Below, in pieces: positions 1 to 7,981 of a DNA stretch of 64,000 bases. Each line of letters opens with the position of its first letter. The stretch's first letter is position 1. The DNA is from Firmicutes bacterium UBA4975 (GTDB lineage: Bacteria; Bacillota; Proteinivoracia; UBA4975). The stretch lies in the NCBI GenBank assembly GCA_002397155.1, contig DGZR01000079.1, positions 424 through 64,423 of the forward strand. The letters run 5' to 3'. The translations under genes were made by a program, and so were the position numbers. Below the pieces are notes generated by a model. That model saw nothing but the letters and a program-made list of their open reading frames with translations, was not told where the DNA came from and made no database searches.

Positions 1-174
1 AAGGCGCTGACGGAAAAAATTGATACTCTGGACAAAAAAGTTGACGCTTTGGATTTGAGACTAACTGCTAGGATGGACAAATTTGAGGCTGCAAATTCAC
101 GGGATCACCGCCTGATAGTGCAGATGATAAAAGAGATCAGCGATGAACAGCAGAGGATTAAGCAGGCCCAGTAG
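1..174 (+). CDS. C-terminal end of a coiled-coil protein (partial)
   Basis: Reading frame 1 is open from the window edge to a TAG at 172-174 and encodes the last 57 residues of a protein. The sequence is rich in Lys, Asp, Glu and Leu. Hydrophobic residues recur at heptad spacing in the first 30 residues (LTEKIDTLDKKVDALDLRL), which predicts a coiled coil. No enzymatic motif is visible and the N-terminus lies outside the window, so no function is assigned. It is followed by a hairpin with a T-run, so it probably ends its own transcription unit. Confidence 0.55.
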   Translation, partial: KALTEKIDTLDKKVDALDLRLTARMDKFEAANSRDHRLIVQMIKEISDEQQRIKQAQ

Positions 175-255
175 GGCAAATGAATCTGGCGAAAGGCATA
201 AGTAAATTGTTCAGCGTTTGTAATAGCTGCCCCTAAAGGGGAATAGCAGGTAAAT

Positions 256-292
256 CGGCCAGGGCCATCCAGGTCCATATGGCCGTTTTTTA
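256..292 (+). terminator. Rho-independent terminator after the partial coiled-coil gene
   Basis: GGCCAT (263-268) pairs with ATGGCC (279-284) across a 10-base loop. An outer CGG/CCG extension is possible. The stem is followed by GTTTTTTATTT. Confidence 0.6.
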
Positions 293-344
293 TTTGTGTC
301 AGCAATTAATATCCTAACAAACTCGCTTGGTGGTAACCTATATT

Positions 345-372
345 GTAAAAACTACCTTAAGGTAATTTCTAC
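345..372. repeat. 28-bp near-palindrome, candidate operator
   Basis: The two 14-base halves match at 12 of 14 positions about a centre between 358 and 359, with a perfect 12-bp core TACCTTAAGGTA at 353-364. The site lies about 290 bp upstream of the MatC-like permease start. Its size and symmetry fit a dimeric regulator site. The IclR protein encoded at 3059-3832 is a candidate partner by proximity only. Confidence 0.45.
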
Positions 373-539
373 TTTACAAAACGAAGATTACGTGATACCA
401 TGACCCCAGGGTTTCTTCATGGAGAACACTGTTTACGATGGAGAAACAGGATGGGGGTGGGAACCGATATAGCTGCAATAACATATGGGGGTGGATTGCA
501 CGAGGAACCTTTGAAAATTATTGCCGGCACAATCTAGCC

Positions 540-569
540 CACTATGTACCGCTTGTCACAAACATAGTG
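540..569. repeat. 8-bp inverted repeat upstream of the permease gene
   Basis: CACTATGT (540-547) is the exact reverse complement of ACATAGTG (562-569), with 14 bases between. There is no following T-run, so a transcription-factor site or leader hairpin is more likely than a terminator. It is about 90 bp before the start of the first transporter gene. Confidence 0.35.
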
Positions 570-657
570 TGGAGGTTTTGATTGAAAAGGATGCTAGCCC
601 AGAGGGCATAATTCCGGCCCATTTAATCAAATTCACATTGAAATTGGAGGGGAAAAA

Positions 658-1980
658 ATGCCAGTTTGGATTTCGACATTGATGGTCTTCACAGCCCTGG
701 TCATATCCATATGGATATCGTTTAAGAAGGGAACCAACGGCGGCATCCTGGCTTTTGGCTTTGCAATCCTAATTGCCATTGCAACAAAAACAAATTTCAA
801 AGTATTACTAGCCGGTTTCCCAACAAATGTGGTTATGGCGCTCTTTAGCTTAACCTTTTTCTTTGGTTTTTTAATCGAAAATGGCACAGCCGAATGGCTT
901 GCAAAAAATCTAATGTACGTCACGAAGAAAGTACCCAAATTTATTCCCTACGTATTCTTTCTCGTTTGTGTCTTGATGGGTGCCTTTGGGGGCCCGAACA
1001 CTCTTATCTTTTGTATAACGATGGCCATCCCAATCGGCTTAGTCTGTGGTTTGCCCGCATGGGAGATTGGCGTTATTTGTGTACTGGGCGTTAACTGCGG
1101 TTCTTACTCGCCGATGAGCACTCACGGGACCATCTCCCGCAATTTTATCGCTTTGGCGAACGACGGTCATTGGGCCGAATCTGCCATGACGATAAACTGG
1201 TATATCTTCTTCACTGCGTTAATCGTGTACTTGATTGCAATAACCATTTACTATATTGGCTTTAAGAATTACAAAATCAAAAATGACGTACTCCAAGCAG
1301 TGAGCCAGCCCCCCAAAGCGAGCAGGAATCAATTACTTTGCGCGGCCACAATGCTCTGGATGATAGCCATGATGGTAATTCCCTTTGTTCTTAACAAAAT
1401 ATTTCCTGATAACACGGTAATCTCGTACATCCTTGGTTACTGTGATATAACCCTGCTTGCAACTCTTGGAGCGATTTTCATGGTTCTAATGAAGCTGGGG
1501 GACGACAAGGAGATCCTGAAAAAACGCGTGCCCTGGGGGACGATAGTCCTTATTTTTGGGATGGGTATGCTGATCGGGCTGGCAAGTTCGTTGGGCGTGA
1601 TGGATTTTCTTACCTCAAAGCTTGAGGCCATGCCCACCTGGTTAATAACCCCTGCTTTTGTCTTCTTTGCGGGCTTTATGAGCGTTTTCTCCAGCTCCTT
1701 AAGCGTCGTATATCCGACTCTCATCCCAATTGCCAGCGGCATCGCCTTAGCGAATCCTGCGGTCAATCCCGTCGCCGTGTTTGCCGCAATTGTCATTGGC
1801 GCCGCAACCTGTGCCATGTCTCCCATGTCCATGTCGGGGGCAATGGTCATGGCCGGAACCACACCCGAACAATGCGACGGCCAAAAGCTATTTAAAAATC
1901 TTTTGATCTTCGCTTTTATCACCCTGGCAATACTGGTAGCGCTGGCTTTCTGTGGGCTATTCGGCCTGTTCTCCATCTAA
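658..1980 (+). CDS. MatC/SLC13-like dicarboxylate or organic-acid permease
   Basis: The 440-residue protein is almost entirely hydrophobic, with roughly 12 predicted membrane segments, and should sit in the cytoplasmic membrane. A GAFGGPNT motif (about residue 103) and a GVNCGSYSPMSTHGTI motif (about residue 142) resemble the conserved loops of MatC-type dicarboxylate carriers. A second SPMSMSG repeat near residue 386 gives the two-fold look of this family. The ATG has a strong GGAGGGG site eight bases upstream. It is the first gene of a pair with the amidohydrolase at 2003, which starts 22 bases after its stop, so it probably imports that enzyme's substrate. Substrate specificity cannot be read from the sequence. 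Confidence 0.75.
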   Translation: MPVWISTLMVFTALVISIWISFKKGTNGGILAFGFAILIAIATKTNFKVLLAGFPTNVVMALFSLTFFFGFLIENGTAEWLAKNLMYVTKKVPKFIPYVFFLVCVLMGAFGGPNTLIFCITMAIPIGLVCGLPAWEIGVICVLGVNCGSYSPMSTHGTISRNFIALANDGHWAESAMTINWYIFFTALIVYLIAITIYYIGFKNYKIKNDVLQAVSQPPKASRNQLLCAATMLWMIAMMVIPFVLNKIFPDNTVISYILGYCDITLLATLGAIFMVLMKLGDDKEILKKRVPWGTIVLIFGMGMLIGLASSLGVMDFLTSKLEAMPTWLITPAFVFFAGFMSVFSSSLSVVYPTLIPIASGIALANPAVNPVAVFAAIVIGAATCAMSPMSMSGAMVMAGTTPEQCDGQKLFKNLLIFAFITLAILVALAFCGLFGLFSI

Positions 1981-2002
1981 AAAAAGACTAGGAGGTAGTA
2001 AA

Positions 2003-3001
2003 GTGGGCAAACCTTTTCGAATTGACATCCACCACCACATGTTTCCCGATTTTCTACTCAAGGCGTTAAATGAGGTCGGTGTCAGCGAGTCCGGCGGGAT
2101 TAAGATTGCGAAATGGAGCCTCGAAGACAGCATAAAGATGATGGACCGTCTCGAGGTCGAGACAGCCATTTTTGCCCTTACCGAACCAGGGATTACTCCC
2201 TTTGTTGGTCCTCATCCGGAAAAGGCTAAGGAACTGGCAAGAAAAATCAACGAGTACATGGCAGAATTACACGAACGCTACCCCCAACGTTTTGGCGGTT
2301 TTGCCATCCTTCCTTTGCCAAATCTTGAAGACGCCATCGAAGAAGCCATTTATGCCCTCGATGTACTAAAACTTGACGGTATTGGCCTCCTTTCGAACTA
2401 CGGTCCCGAATTTCTTGGCGACGACAAGTTTGAGCCCTTATTTGCCGAATTAAACAAGCGCAAAGCGGTCGCTTACATCCATCCCAGCACACCGGGCCCT
2501 CATTCCTGGCGTCCCCACTATATCCCCATCGACTCTCCCCTGGAATTCATGTTTTGCACTACACGGGCCGCGGCAAACCTCATCTTCAGCGGCACCATGG
2601 AAAAATTCCAGGACGTCGATTTCATCCTGTCCCACGCTGCGGGCACCCTGCCATACCTGAAATTCCGGCTCGATGAATTCTGGGTCAAGTATAAACCCGG
2701 TCAATCATTTAAAGAAGAAAAGATTACGGAATCTTGGCAATCCCTGACAATGCCTCCCAGCGGGTACATGGCGAAGTTCTGGTATGACAACTGTACCGCG
2801 ACCAGTAAAATTGTTTTTGAAGCGGTCAAGGATATCTGCGGTTACTATCGGATGATGTATGGTTCCGACTACTGCTTCGCTTCCCCCCTCATCCGGGATA
2901 ACATGGATGCCGTCCTCAACTCCTATGGTTTCACGGAAGAAGAAAAATATCTGATGGATAGGGGCTACGCTGAACAGCTCTTCCCACGCTTTAAGAAATA
3001 G
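2003..3001 (+). CDS. Amidohydrolase-2 family metal-dependent hydrolase/decarboxylase (ACMSD-like)
   Basis: The 332-residue protein opens with RIDIHHHMFP, the metal-binding HxH motif of the amidohydrolase 2 family (ACMSD, 6-methylsalicylate and gamma-resorcylate decarboxylases). Further family signatures are AYIHPSTPGP (about residue 156), ILSHAAGTLPYL (about 210) and MYGSDYCF (about 290), which supply the metal-binding His and catalytic Asp. The GTG at 2003 is chosen because GGAGG lies at 1991-1995; a longer frame from 1952 would run back into the permease gene. Cotranscription with the permease is likely. A non-oxidative decarboxylase or hydrolase acting on a carboxylic acid fits, but the substrate is unknown. 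Confidence 0.8.
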   Translation: MGKPFRIDIHHHMFPDFLLKALNEVGVSESGGIKIAKWSLEDSIKMMDRLEVETAIFALTEPGITPFVGPHPEKAKELARKINEYMAELHERYPQRFGGFAILPLPNLEDAIEEAIYALDVLKLDGIGLLSNYGPEFLGDDKFEPLFAELNKRKAVAYIHPSTPGPHSWRPHYIPIDSPLEFMFCTTRAAANLIFSGTMEKFQDVDFILSHAAGTLPYLKFRLDEFWVKYKPGQSFKEEKITESWQSLTMPPSGYMAKFWYDNCTATSKIVFEAVKDICGYYRMMYGSDYCFASPLIRDNMDAVLNSYGFTEEEKYLMDRGYAEQLFPRFKK

Positions 3002-3014
3002 TCTTTATACGGCG

Positions 3015-3041
3015 CAGGGGAACCCCAGTGGGGTTCCCCTG
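3015..3041. terminator. Strong hairpin between convergent genes
   Basis: CAGGGGAACCCC (3015-3026) and GGGGTTCCCCTG (3030-3041) form a perfect 12-bp stem with a three-base loop. It lies between the ends of the amidohydrolase (+) and IclR (-) genes. No real T-run follows on either strand, so termination efficiency is uncertain. Confidence 0.55.
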
Positions 3042-3058
3042 TAAAAAGAAAGGCTATA

Positions 3059-3832
3059 TCAGCCATTTTCATCGGCATTGCCCAGGGCTAATGAGATTGC
3101 CCGAGCTGTTTTTTGCACATCGGCCACCAGGTTTTCCCGGTTTTCAAGCATCCTTGAAGTCGCTCCGGACACGCTTATGGCCGCCACGCATTTATCGTCA
3201 TAATCGAAGATGGGGGCGGCATAGCAGGTGAGTCCAATTTCACTTTCTTCCGCATCTTCTCCATAACCCTGGGCTCTTATCTGAGCCAGCCGGGTCCGCA
3301 AGGTCGGAACACTGGTAATCGTGCTGGGCGTGAAAACGCAAAACCTGATGGTCTTAATGTAGTCGTTCAGAGCCGCTTCCTCAAGGCAGGCCAGCATGAC
3401 TTTACCGCTCGCCATACAGTAGGCCTCGCTTTCGTTGGCGAAAGGAATGTTCATCTGCATTGCATAGCTGCTGCTTTCCCGATGAATGAACATCACCTTT
3501 CCCACCCGGGTAAGCACCGCCAGGTTTACCGTTTCGTTATATTTGTCCCGGAGGGCGGCCATGTGTGGGATGCAAGTACGTAAGAGGTATTGTCGGCCTT
3601 TGACTAGCGTGCCAAAGCGGGCAAATTTAAGACTGAGGGTATACTTCGAATCCTTGTCTTTTTCGACATAGCCGCATTTTTCTAGGGTGTAGAGCATGCG
3701 GAAAACACTGGATTTGCCCAGTCCCAGCTCCTTACTCAGTTCCGTCACACCTTGTTCTTGATATTTACTGAGGGTATCCAATACTTTGAGTCCGTTTGCC
3801 AGAGAACTCATCATGTACCTGTCCTTTTCCAT
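3059..3832 (-). CDS. IclR-family transcriptional regulator
   Basis: The 257-residue protein has an N-terminal winged helix-turn-helix (TELSKELGLGKSSVFRMLYTL, residues about 30-50). The effector-binding domain carries typical IclR features: the ASGKVMLAC segment, GYGEDAEESEIGLTCYAAPIFD, and AAISVSGA near the C-terminus. The ATG at 3832 is preferred over an upstream GTG at 3862 because AAAGGG lies about seven bases before it. The gene is divergent from the ferredoxin oxidoreductase operon starting at 3972 and convergent with the amidohydrolase, so it very likely controls one or both. IclR proteins commonly sense small organic acids; the ligand here is unknown. Confidence 0.9.
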   Translation of the reverse strand: MEKDRYMMSSLANGLKVLDTLSKYQEQGVTELSKELGLGKSSVFRMLYTLEKCGYVEKDKDSKYTLSLKFARFGTLVKGRQYLLRTCIPHMAALRDKYNETVNLAVLTRVGKVMFIHRESSSYAMQMNIPFANESEAYCMASGKVMLACLEEAALNDYIKTIRFCVFTPSTITSVPTLRTRLAQIRAQGYGEDAEESEIGLTCYAAPIFDYDDKCVAAISVSGATSRMLENRENLVADVQKTARAISLALGNADENG

Positions 3833-3971
3833 GTCAAGCCCTTTCCGCGGCCAGATTGCCACTTTCTTTCTTTATTCTACATTAACAAAGAAGCGGTTTT
3901 ATTTCAACGGACTGGGTCTATGCCGGTTTTGGACGAGGCTTAAAAATTCTGTTTATAAAGGAGCAATATCT

Positions 3972-4526
3972 ATGAAAGAAATACGGTTCCATGGGAGGGG
4001 TGGGCAGGGTATTGTTCGGGCTGCTCACATCATCGTCCATGCGGTTGTGGAAAATGGCGGTTATGCACAATTCGTCCCTTTTTTTGGGGTCGAGCGCAAG
4101 GGTTCCCCCGTCTATGGTTTTTTGCGGATTAGCGAGGAGGAAATACACCTAAAAACCCAGGTGTACCGCCCTGAATTGCTGGTAATCCTGGATGAGACCT
4201 TGCTGGACGTTCCGGATACCTTTGCCGGATTTTTAAAAGGCGGCACTGTCCTGGTAAATACAGGGCGAGATCCGGAAGAATTGGTCCTACCGGGCGAGCC
4301 CGCTAGAGTGGCGGTTGTCAATTCTACGTTGATCGCGTTGGAGGAGACCAAGCGGGACATTCCAAACACCGCTATGCTGGGCGCTTTTTGTCGGGTTACC
4401 GGCTGGGCGGATTGGCAAATCGTGAAAAAGCTGATTAGCGAAAGTTTTGGGCCAGAGAATACCGCCGCTGCAGAACGAGCATACAGCCAGGTTAGAATCC
4501 AGCACAGGGGGGATATAAATGCGTGA
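3972..4526 (+). CDS. 2-oxoacid:ferredoxin oxidoreductase, gamma subunit
   Basis: The 184-residue protein begins KEIRFHGRGGQGIVRAAHI, the signature of the gamma domain of pyruvate, 2-ketoisovalerate and related ferredoxin oxidoreductases. FVPFFGVERKGSPVYGFLRI follows at about residue 40. The ATG at 3972 has GGAG nine bases upstream. It heads a four-subunit set (gamma, delta, alpha, beta) in which the genes overlap by a few bases. The complex converts a 2-oxoacid, CoA and oxidised ferredoxin to acyl-CoA, CO2 and reduced ferredoxin in the cytoplasm. Pyruvate, branched-chain or other 2-oxoacids are all possible; the butyrate kinase and phosphotransbutyrylase downstream favour a C4-C5 acyl product. 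Confidence 0.88.
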   Translation: MKEIRFHGRGGQGIVRAAHIIVHAVVENGGYAQFVPFFGVERKGSPVYGFLRISEEEIHLKTQVYRPELLVILDETLLDVPDTFAGFLKGGTVLVNTGRDPEELVLPGEPARVAVVNSTLIALEETKRDIPNTAMLGAFCRVTGWADWQIVKKLISESFGPENTAAAERAYSQVRIQHRGDINA

Positions 4527-4791
4527 ACTGAAATTTAAAGCGCCGGTGGGGAAGGAAGGTCTCTATGTGCTTAACACCTCTACCTGGCGTTCTAAGCGGC
4601 CGGTTATGGACAAAGAGAAGTGCGTGGAATGCGGTCTCTGCCTAGTGTATTGCCCCGTATTTTCCATAAAGCGCGATGAAAATAAGAGCTACTACATTTG
4701 CTACGACTTCTGCAAGGGCTGCGGGCTTTGCGCCAGGGAATGCCCCCAGGGCGCCATAGCAATGGTTATGGAAGGAGAGGACGTTAAATGA
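4519..4791 (+). CDS. 2-oxoacid:ferredoxin oxidoreductase, delta (2x[4Fe-4S] ferredoxin-like) subunit
   Basis: The 90-residue protein contains two cysteine clusters. The first is CVECGLCLVYCP (about residues 35-46) and the second is CKGCGLCARECP (about 65-76), each with the CxxCxxCxxxCP spacing of [4Fe-4S] ferredoxins. The start overlaps the gamma gene by eight bases and the stop overlaps the alpha start by four, indicating translational coupling. It passes electrons from the TPP-bound intermediate in the beta subunit to soluble ferredoxin. Confidence 0.9.
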   Translation: MRELKFKAPVGKEGLYVLNTSTWRSKRPVMDKEKCVECGLCLVYCPVFSIKRDENKSYYICYDFCKGCGLCARECPQGAIAMVMEGEDVK

Positions 4792-5987
4792 AAGCGCTGG
4801 CAATAACCGGCAATATCTCGGCTGCTCTAGGCTGTTCCCTGGCTAGGCCGGACTTGATAGCGGCTTACCCAATTACACCCCAGTCTTCGGTGGTCGAACA
4901 CCTTGCCTTATTGATCGCCGAAGGAAAATTAGACTCCCGAATTGTCCATGTGGAATCCGAGCATTCGGCAATGAGTGTTCTCTCCGGCGCCTCTTTGGCA
5001 GGGGGCAGGACATTTACGGCAACTTCGTCCCAGGGTCTAGCCTTGATGTACGAGCCGTACTTCCGGGTGTCAACTCTGCGTTTACCTGTAATCATGCCCA
5101 TAGCTTGCCGGGAAATGACTTCACCCTCCTCGATTTGGTGCGGTCAGCAGGACGCCATGAGCGTACGGGAAGCCGGTTGGATCCAGGTTTATGTGGAAAA
5201 CAATCAAGAAATCCTCGACATGGTCATTCAAGGTTACAAATTGGCGGAGGATCCCGACATACTTTTGCCCATGAATATCTGTTACGATGGTTTTTATCTC
5301 TCCCACCTGGTTGAAAGGGTGGAGCTGCCGGAACAGAGCCAGGTCGACTCATTTTTGCCTCCCTTTAAGCAGTACGATGCGAAGCTGGATCCCGACGATC
5401 CTATGGCGGTGGACCCGCTGACCGAGGGCAGCATCCTCATGCAGTACAGGATGTCCCACCTAGCCGCGATGAAACGGGCTTTGACCCGGGTGGAAGAAAT
5501 TGACCGGGAATACGCCCAGGTGTTTGGTCGCTCTTACGGCGGTTTGGTGGAGGGTTACCGCATGGAAGATGCCGAGATTGCTTTAGTGACTATCGGCTCG
5601 ATGACCGGCACTGCTCGTGAAGCAATCGACCAGGCGCGGAGCAATGGGGTGCGCGCGGGGTTGGTAAAAGTGCGGTTTATGCGTCCTTTCCCCGCAGAAG
5701 CCCTACGAAATATCTTAGCCGGAGTGAAAGCCTGGGCAGTTGTCGATCGCAGCGTGTCTTTTGGCTGGAATTGCGGCCCTCTTTTTGTCGAAACAGAAGC
5801 GGCAATCTGCGGCAGCGACCTTGCCAGAAACAGTTCATATTTTTCCGCTATCGGCGGCTTGGGCGGAACGGATATCACCCTGGACCTTTTACTGGGTTTG
5901 CTAAAGAAAGTAACGGGCAACAAGAGACAAAATGGGAAAATGGAAACCGTTTGGCTGGACGAAAACTTCCTGGGGAGGGTCGAATGA
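4788..5987 (+). CDS. 2-oxoacid:ferredoxin oxidoreductase, alpha subunit
   Basis: The 399-residue protein shows the alpha-subunit hallmarks AAYPITPQSSVVEHLA (about residue 24), VHVESEHSAMSVLSGASLAGGRTFTAT in two adjoining blocks (about 53-80), and a C-terminal half resembling transketolase domain II (GLVKVRFMRPFPAEAL, about 285). This domain binds the pyrimidine half of TPP at the interface with beta. The ATG overlaps the delta stop (ATGA). The length agrees with pyruvate or 2-ketoisovalerate ferredoxin oxidoreductase alpha chains, and specificity cannot be decided by eye. Confidence 0.9.
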   Translation: MKALAITGNISAALGCSLARPDLIAAYPITPQSSVVEHLALLIAEGKLDSRIVHVESEHSAMSVLSGASLAGGRTFTATSSQGLALMYEPYFRVSTLRLPVIMPIACREMTSPSSIWCGQQDAMSVREAGWIQVYVENNQEILDMVIQGYKLAEDPDILLPMNICYDGFYLSHLVERVELPEQSQVDSFLPPFKQYDAKLDPDDPMAVDPLTEGSILMQYRMSHLAAMKRALTRVEEIDREYAQVFGRSYGGLVEGYRMEDAEIALVTIGSMTGTAREAIDQARSNGVRAGLVKVRFMRPFPAEALRNILAGVKAWAVVDRSVSFGWNCGPLFVETEAAICGSDLARNSSYFSAIGGLGGTDITLDLLLGLLKKVTGNKRQNGKMETVWLDENFLGRVE

Positions 5988-6889
5988 TGAACTATCTAGA
6001 CGTGCTGAGCACGAAACCCGACATGCTTTCGCCGGGCATATCCACCTGTGGCGGGTGTGCCATGGAAATCGCTCTCCGGCGGGTATTGCAGATTGCCGGA
6101 CCTAATACAGTGTTTAGCATCCCCCCGGGTTGCGCCGCCGGCGCCGGGACGATGGGCTGGAATTTCACAAACGGGGTCAGGATCCCGGTTCACATTTCAC
6201 TATTACCCAATATGGGTTCAATGATGACGGGAGTAAGTCAAATGTACCAGCGCCGAGGACGAGAGGAAGTGAACATCATCGCCTTTGCCGGGGATGGTGC
6301 TTCAGCCGACTGTGGTTTTCAAGCATTGTCCGGGGCCGCCGAGCGAGGCGAGCGCATGCTGTACATTTGCTATGATAATGAGGGCTATATGAACACTGGC
6401 TTCCAGCGCAGCTCCACCACTACCATGGGTTCTTTGACCAGCACCACTCCGGCGGGTTCGGTCACCCATGGTAAGGCCCAGGCCCAAAAACAATTGGCAT
6501 TTATCATGGCCATGCATCGGGTCGAATATGTTGCCACCCTTTCTCCTGCTTACATGAAAGATTTTGTCGACAAGGTGGAAAAGGGTCTTGCGGCAAGCAA
6601 ACGGGGTTTCGCCTTTTTACATGTGTACACTCCCTGCCCAACCGGCTGGCATTTTGCCCAAGACATGGCCATCCAGGTAGCCCGGGCTGGGGTTAAAGCA
6701 AATATTACGCCCTTATTCGAAGTTGAAGGCGGTGTGTGGCGTCAGACCGTTAAGAACAGCCGTCCGATACCCGTGGCAGAATACGCGAAACTCATGAAGA
6801 AGTATGAAGGCATTGACGAGGAAACCTTGGCGAGATGGCAAAAATCTGTGGATGCTGATGCAGATACATTGGCCAGGTTGACCAAGTAG
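5984..6889 (+). CDS. 2-oxoacid:ferredoxin oxidoreductase, beta (TPP-binding) subunit
   Basis: The 301-residue protein carries CGGCAMEIALRR (about residues 21-32) and the TPP/Mg motif GDGASADCGFQAL...NEGYMNTG (about 104-140), as in POR/VOR beta subunits. Two adjacent ATG codons (5984, 5987) overlap the alpha stop, with GGGGAGGG seven bases upstream. Cys residues near the N-terminus (CGGC) and further in (PPGCAAGAG, TPCPTGW) would ligate the [4Fe-4S] cluster found in this subunit. It completes the gamma-delta-alpha-beta operon and is followed after 11 bases by butyrate kinase. Confidence 0.9.
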   Translation: MMNYLDVLSTKPDMLSPGISTCGGCAMEIALRRVLQIAGPNTVFSIPPGCAAGAGTMGWNFTNGVRIPVHISLLPNMGSMMTGVSQMYQRRGREEVNIIAFAGDGASADCGFQALSGAAERGERMLYICYDNEGYMNTGFQRSSTTTMGSLTSTTPAGSVTHGKAQAQKQLAFIMAMHRVEYVATLSPAYMKDFVDKVEKGLAASKRGFAFLHVYTPCPTGWHFAQDMAIQVARAGVKANITPLFEVEGGVWRQTVKNSRPIPVAEYAKLMKKYEGIDEETLARWQKSVDADADTLARLTK

Positions 6890-6900
6890 GAGGGATCCGT

Positions 6901-7968
6901 TTGTCCAGGATGCTAATAGTCAACCTAGGTGGAACGTCTTCAAAAGTGGCGGTATACCATGAGGAAAATTGCATCTGGGCCGCTACCCTGAACCATTCCC
7001 TTGCCGATCTGAAGCCCTACGGGCACTACCTTAACCAGTATGAATACCGCAAAGAGGCGATTCTAAAGGAGTTTTACCGACGGGGTGAGAGGCTGGAAGA
7101 CATTGATGCGGTAGTCAGCCGGTGCGGGCCGGTCAAGCCGGTAGCGGGTGGCACTTACCGGATTGGCGAAAAACTTGTCGCGGATACTCTAGCTGGGACC
7201 TATGGCGAGCATCCCAGTACTCTGGGCGTAAAATTCGCTTTCGAGTTATCGCGGGAACATGGATTAAAGGCGTACACCGTGGATCCCCCTATAAGCAATG
7301 AGATGTGTGAGGAGGCAAAGATAACCGGAATGGCAGGAGTTGAACGCATGGCCTCCTTCCAAGCCCTGAACCATCGGGCCACCGCCCGGAAATATTGCCT
7401 CGATCGAGGGGTGAACTACGAGGACGTAAATATCATCGTCTGCCACCTGGGGAGCGGAATAACGATCGCTTCCCACTGCCAGGGTAAGGTCATCGATGTC
7501 AATAACGGCTTGACCGGGGACGGTCCTTTCTCCCTAGAGCGGGCCGGTACCGTACCCAGCGGGGATCTAATAAAACTATGTTTCAGCGGTAAGCATACGG
7601 AACAAGAAATGATGCGGCTAGTAAATGGTCTGGGCGGTCTGGTGGCGCTGCTGGGAATTACCGACGGCCGGGTTTTGGAGGAAAAGATTGCCTCGGGCGA
7701 CCGGAGAGTCGCCCTGGTTATCCGGGCGATGGCATACAACATTGCCAAAGAGATCGGCGCTAACGCCACTGTAATGTGTGGGAAGGTAGACGGAATTGTC
7801 CTTACAGGGGGGTTAGCCCACTGGTCACGGCTTGTGGATCTCATTAAAGAGCGGGTCGAATTTATTGCCCCGATAAGTCTCTACCCCGGGGAAAACGAGT
7901 TGGATTCTTTGGCGGCCGGCGCGTACCGGGCTCTGGTGTGCGCGGAAATCGCCCGGGAATACCAGTAA
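6901..7968 (+). CDS. buk: Butyrate kinase (acyl phosphate to acid plus ATP)
   Basis: The 355-residue protein belongs to the ASKHA acetate/butyrate kinase group. It has the N-terminal phosphate loop VNLGGTSSKVAVY (residues 6-18), NHRATARKYC (about 158), VCHLGSGITIASHC (about 180) and the long VDVNNG/GDGPFSLERAGTVPSGDL block typical of butyrate kinase. The TTG at 6901 is accepted because GGAGG ends seven bases before it; an ATG three codons later is the alternative. Together with phosphate butyryltransferase at 8926 it would make ATP from the acyl-CoA produced by the oxidoreductase. Isobutyrate or valerate derivatives could equally be the true substrate. Confidence 0.9.
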   Translation: MSRMLIVNLGGTSSKVAVYHEENCIWAATLNHSLADLKPYGHYLNQYEYRKEAILKEFYRRGERLEDIDAVVSRCGPVKPVAGGTYRIGEKLVADTLAGTYGEHPSTLGVKFAFELSREHGLKAYTVDPPISNEMCEEAKITGMAGVERMASFQALNHRATARKYCLDRGVNYEDVNIIVCHLGSGITIASHCQGKVIDVNNGLTGDGPFSLERAGTVPSGDLIKLCFSGKHTEQEMMRLVNGLGGLVALLGITDGRVLEEKIASGDRRVALVIRAMAYNIAKEIGANATVMCGKVDGIVLTGGLAHWSRLVDLIKERVEFIAPISLYPGENELDSLAAGAYRALVCAEIAREYQ

Positions 7969-7981
7969 AGGGAGTGGTAAA

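Larger units (their letters stand above)
175..657. other. 483-bp intergenic region with palindromes, no gene
   Basis: I see no credible gene here. The stretch holds a small CCCC-TAAA-GGGG hairpin (about 231-242), the terminator at 256-292, a 28-bp near-palindrome at 345-372, and an inverted repeat at 540-569. A good ribosome binding site for the MatC-like gene lies at its right end. A short antisense frame across 105-305 overlaps the end of the coiled-coil gene and is not considered real. No convincing sigma-A promoter was found; a GG...GC pair near 460-473 is too weak to call sigma-54. Confidence 0.5.

Noticed and set aside
529..545. GGCACAATCTAGCC as a sigma-54 promoter before the MatC-like gene
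   Set aside because: The GG to GC spacing is nine bases rather than ten, and the -12 part is poor. The similar GGCACAATCGGCC near 9869 has a gap of eight.
3930..3960. TTGGAC and TATAAA as a promoter for the oxidoreductase operon
   Set aside because: The -10 would lie about 15 bp from the start codon and merge with the ribosome binding site, so it could not give a normal leader.
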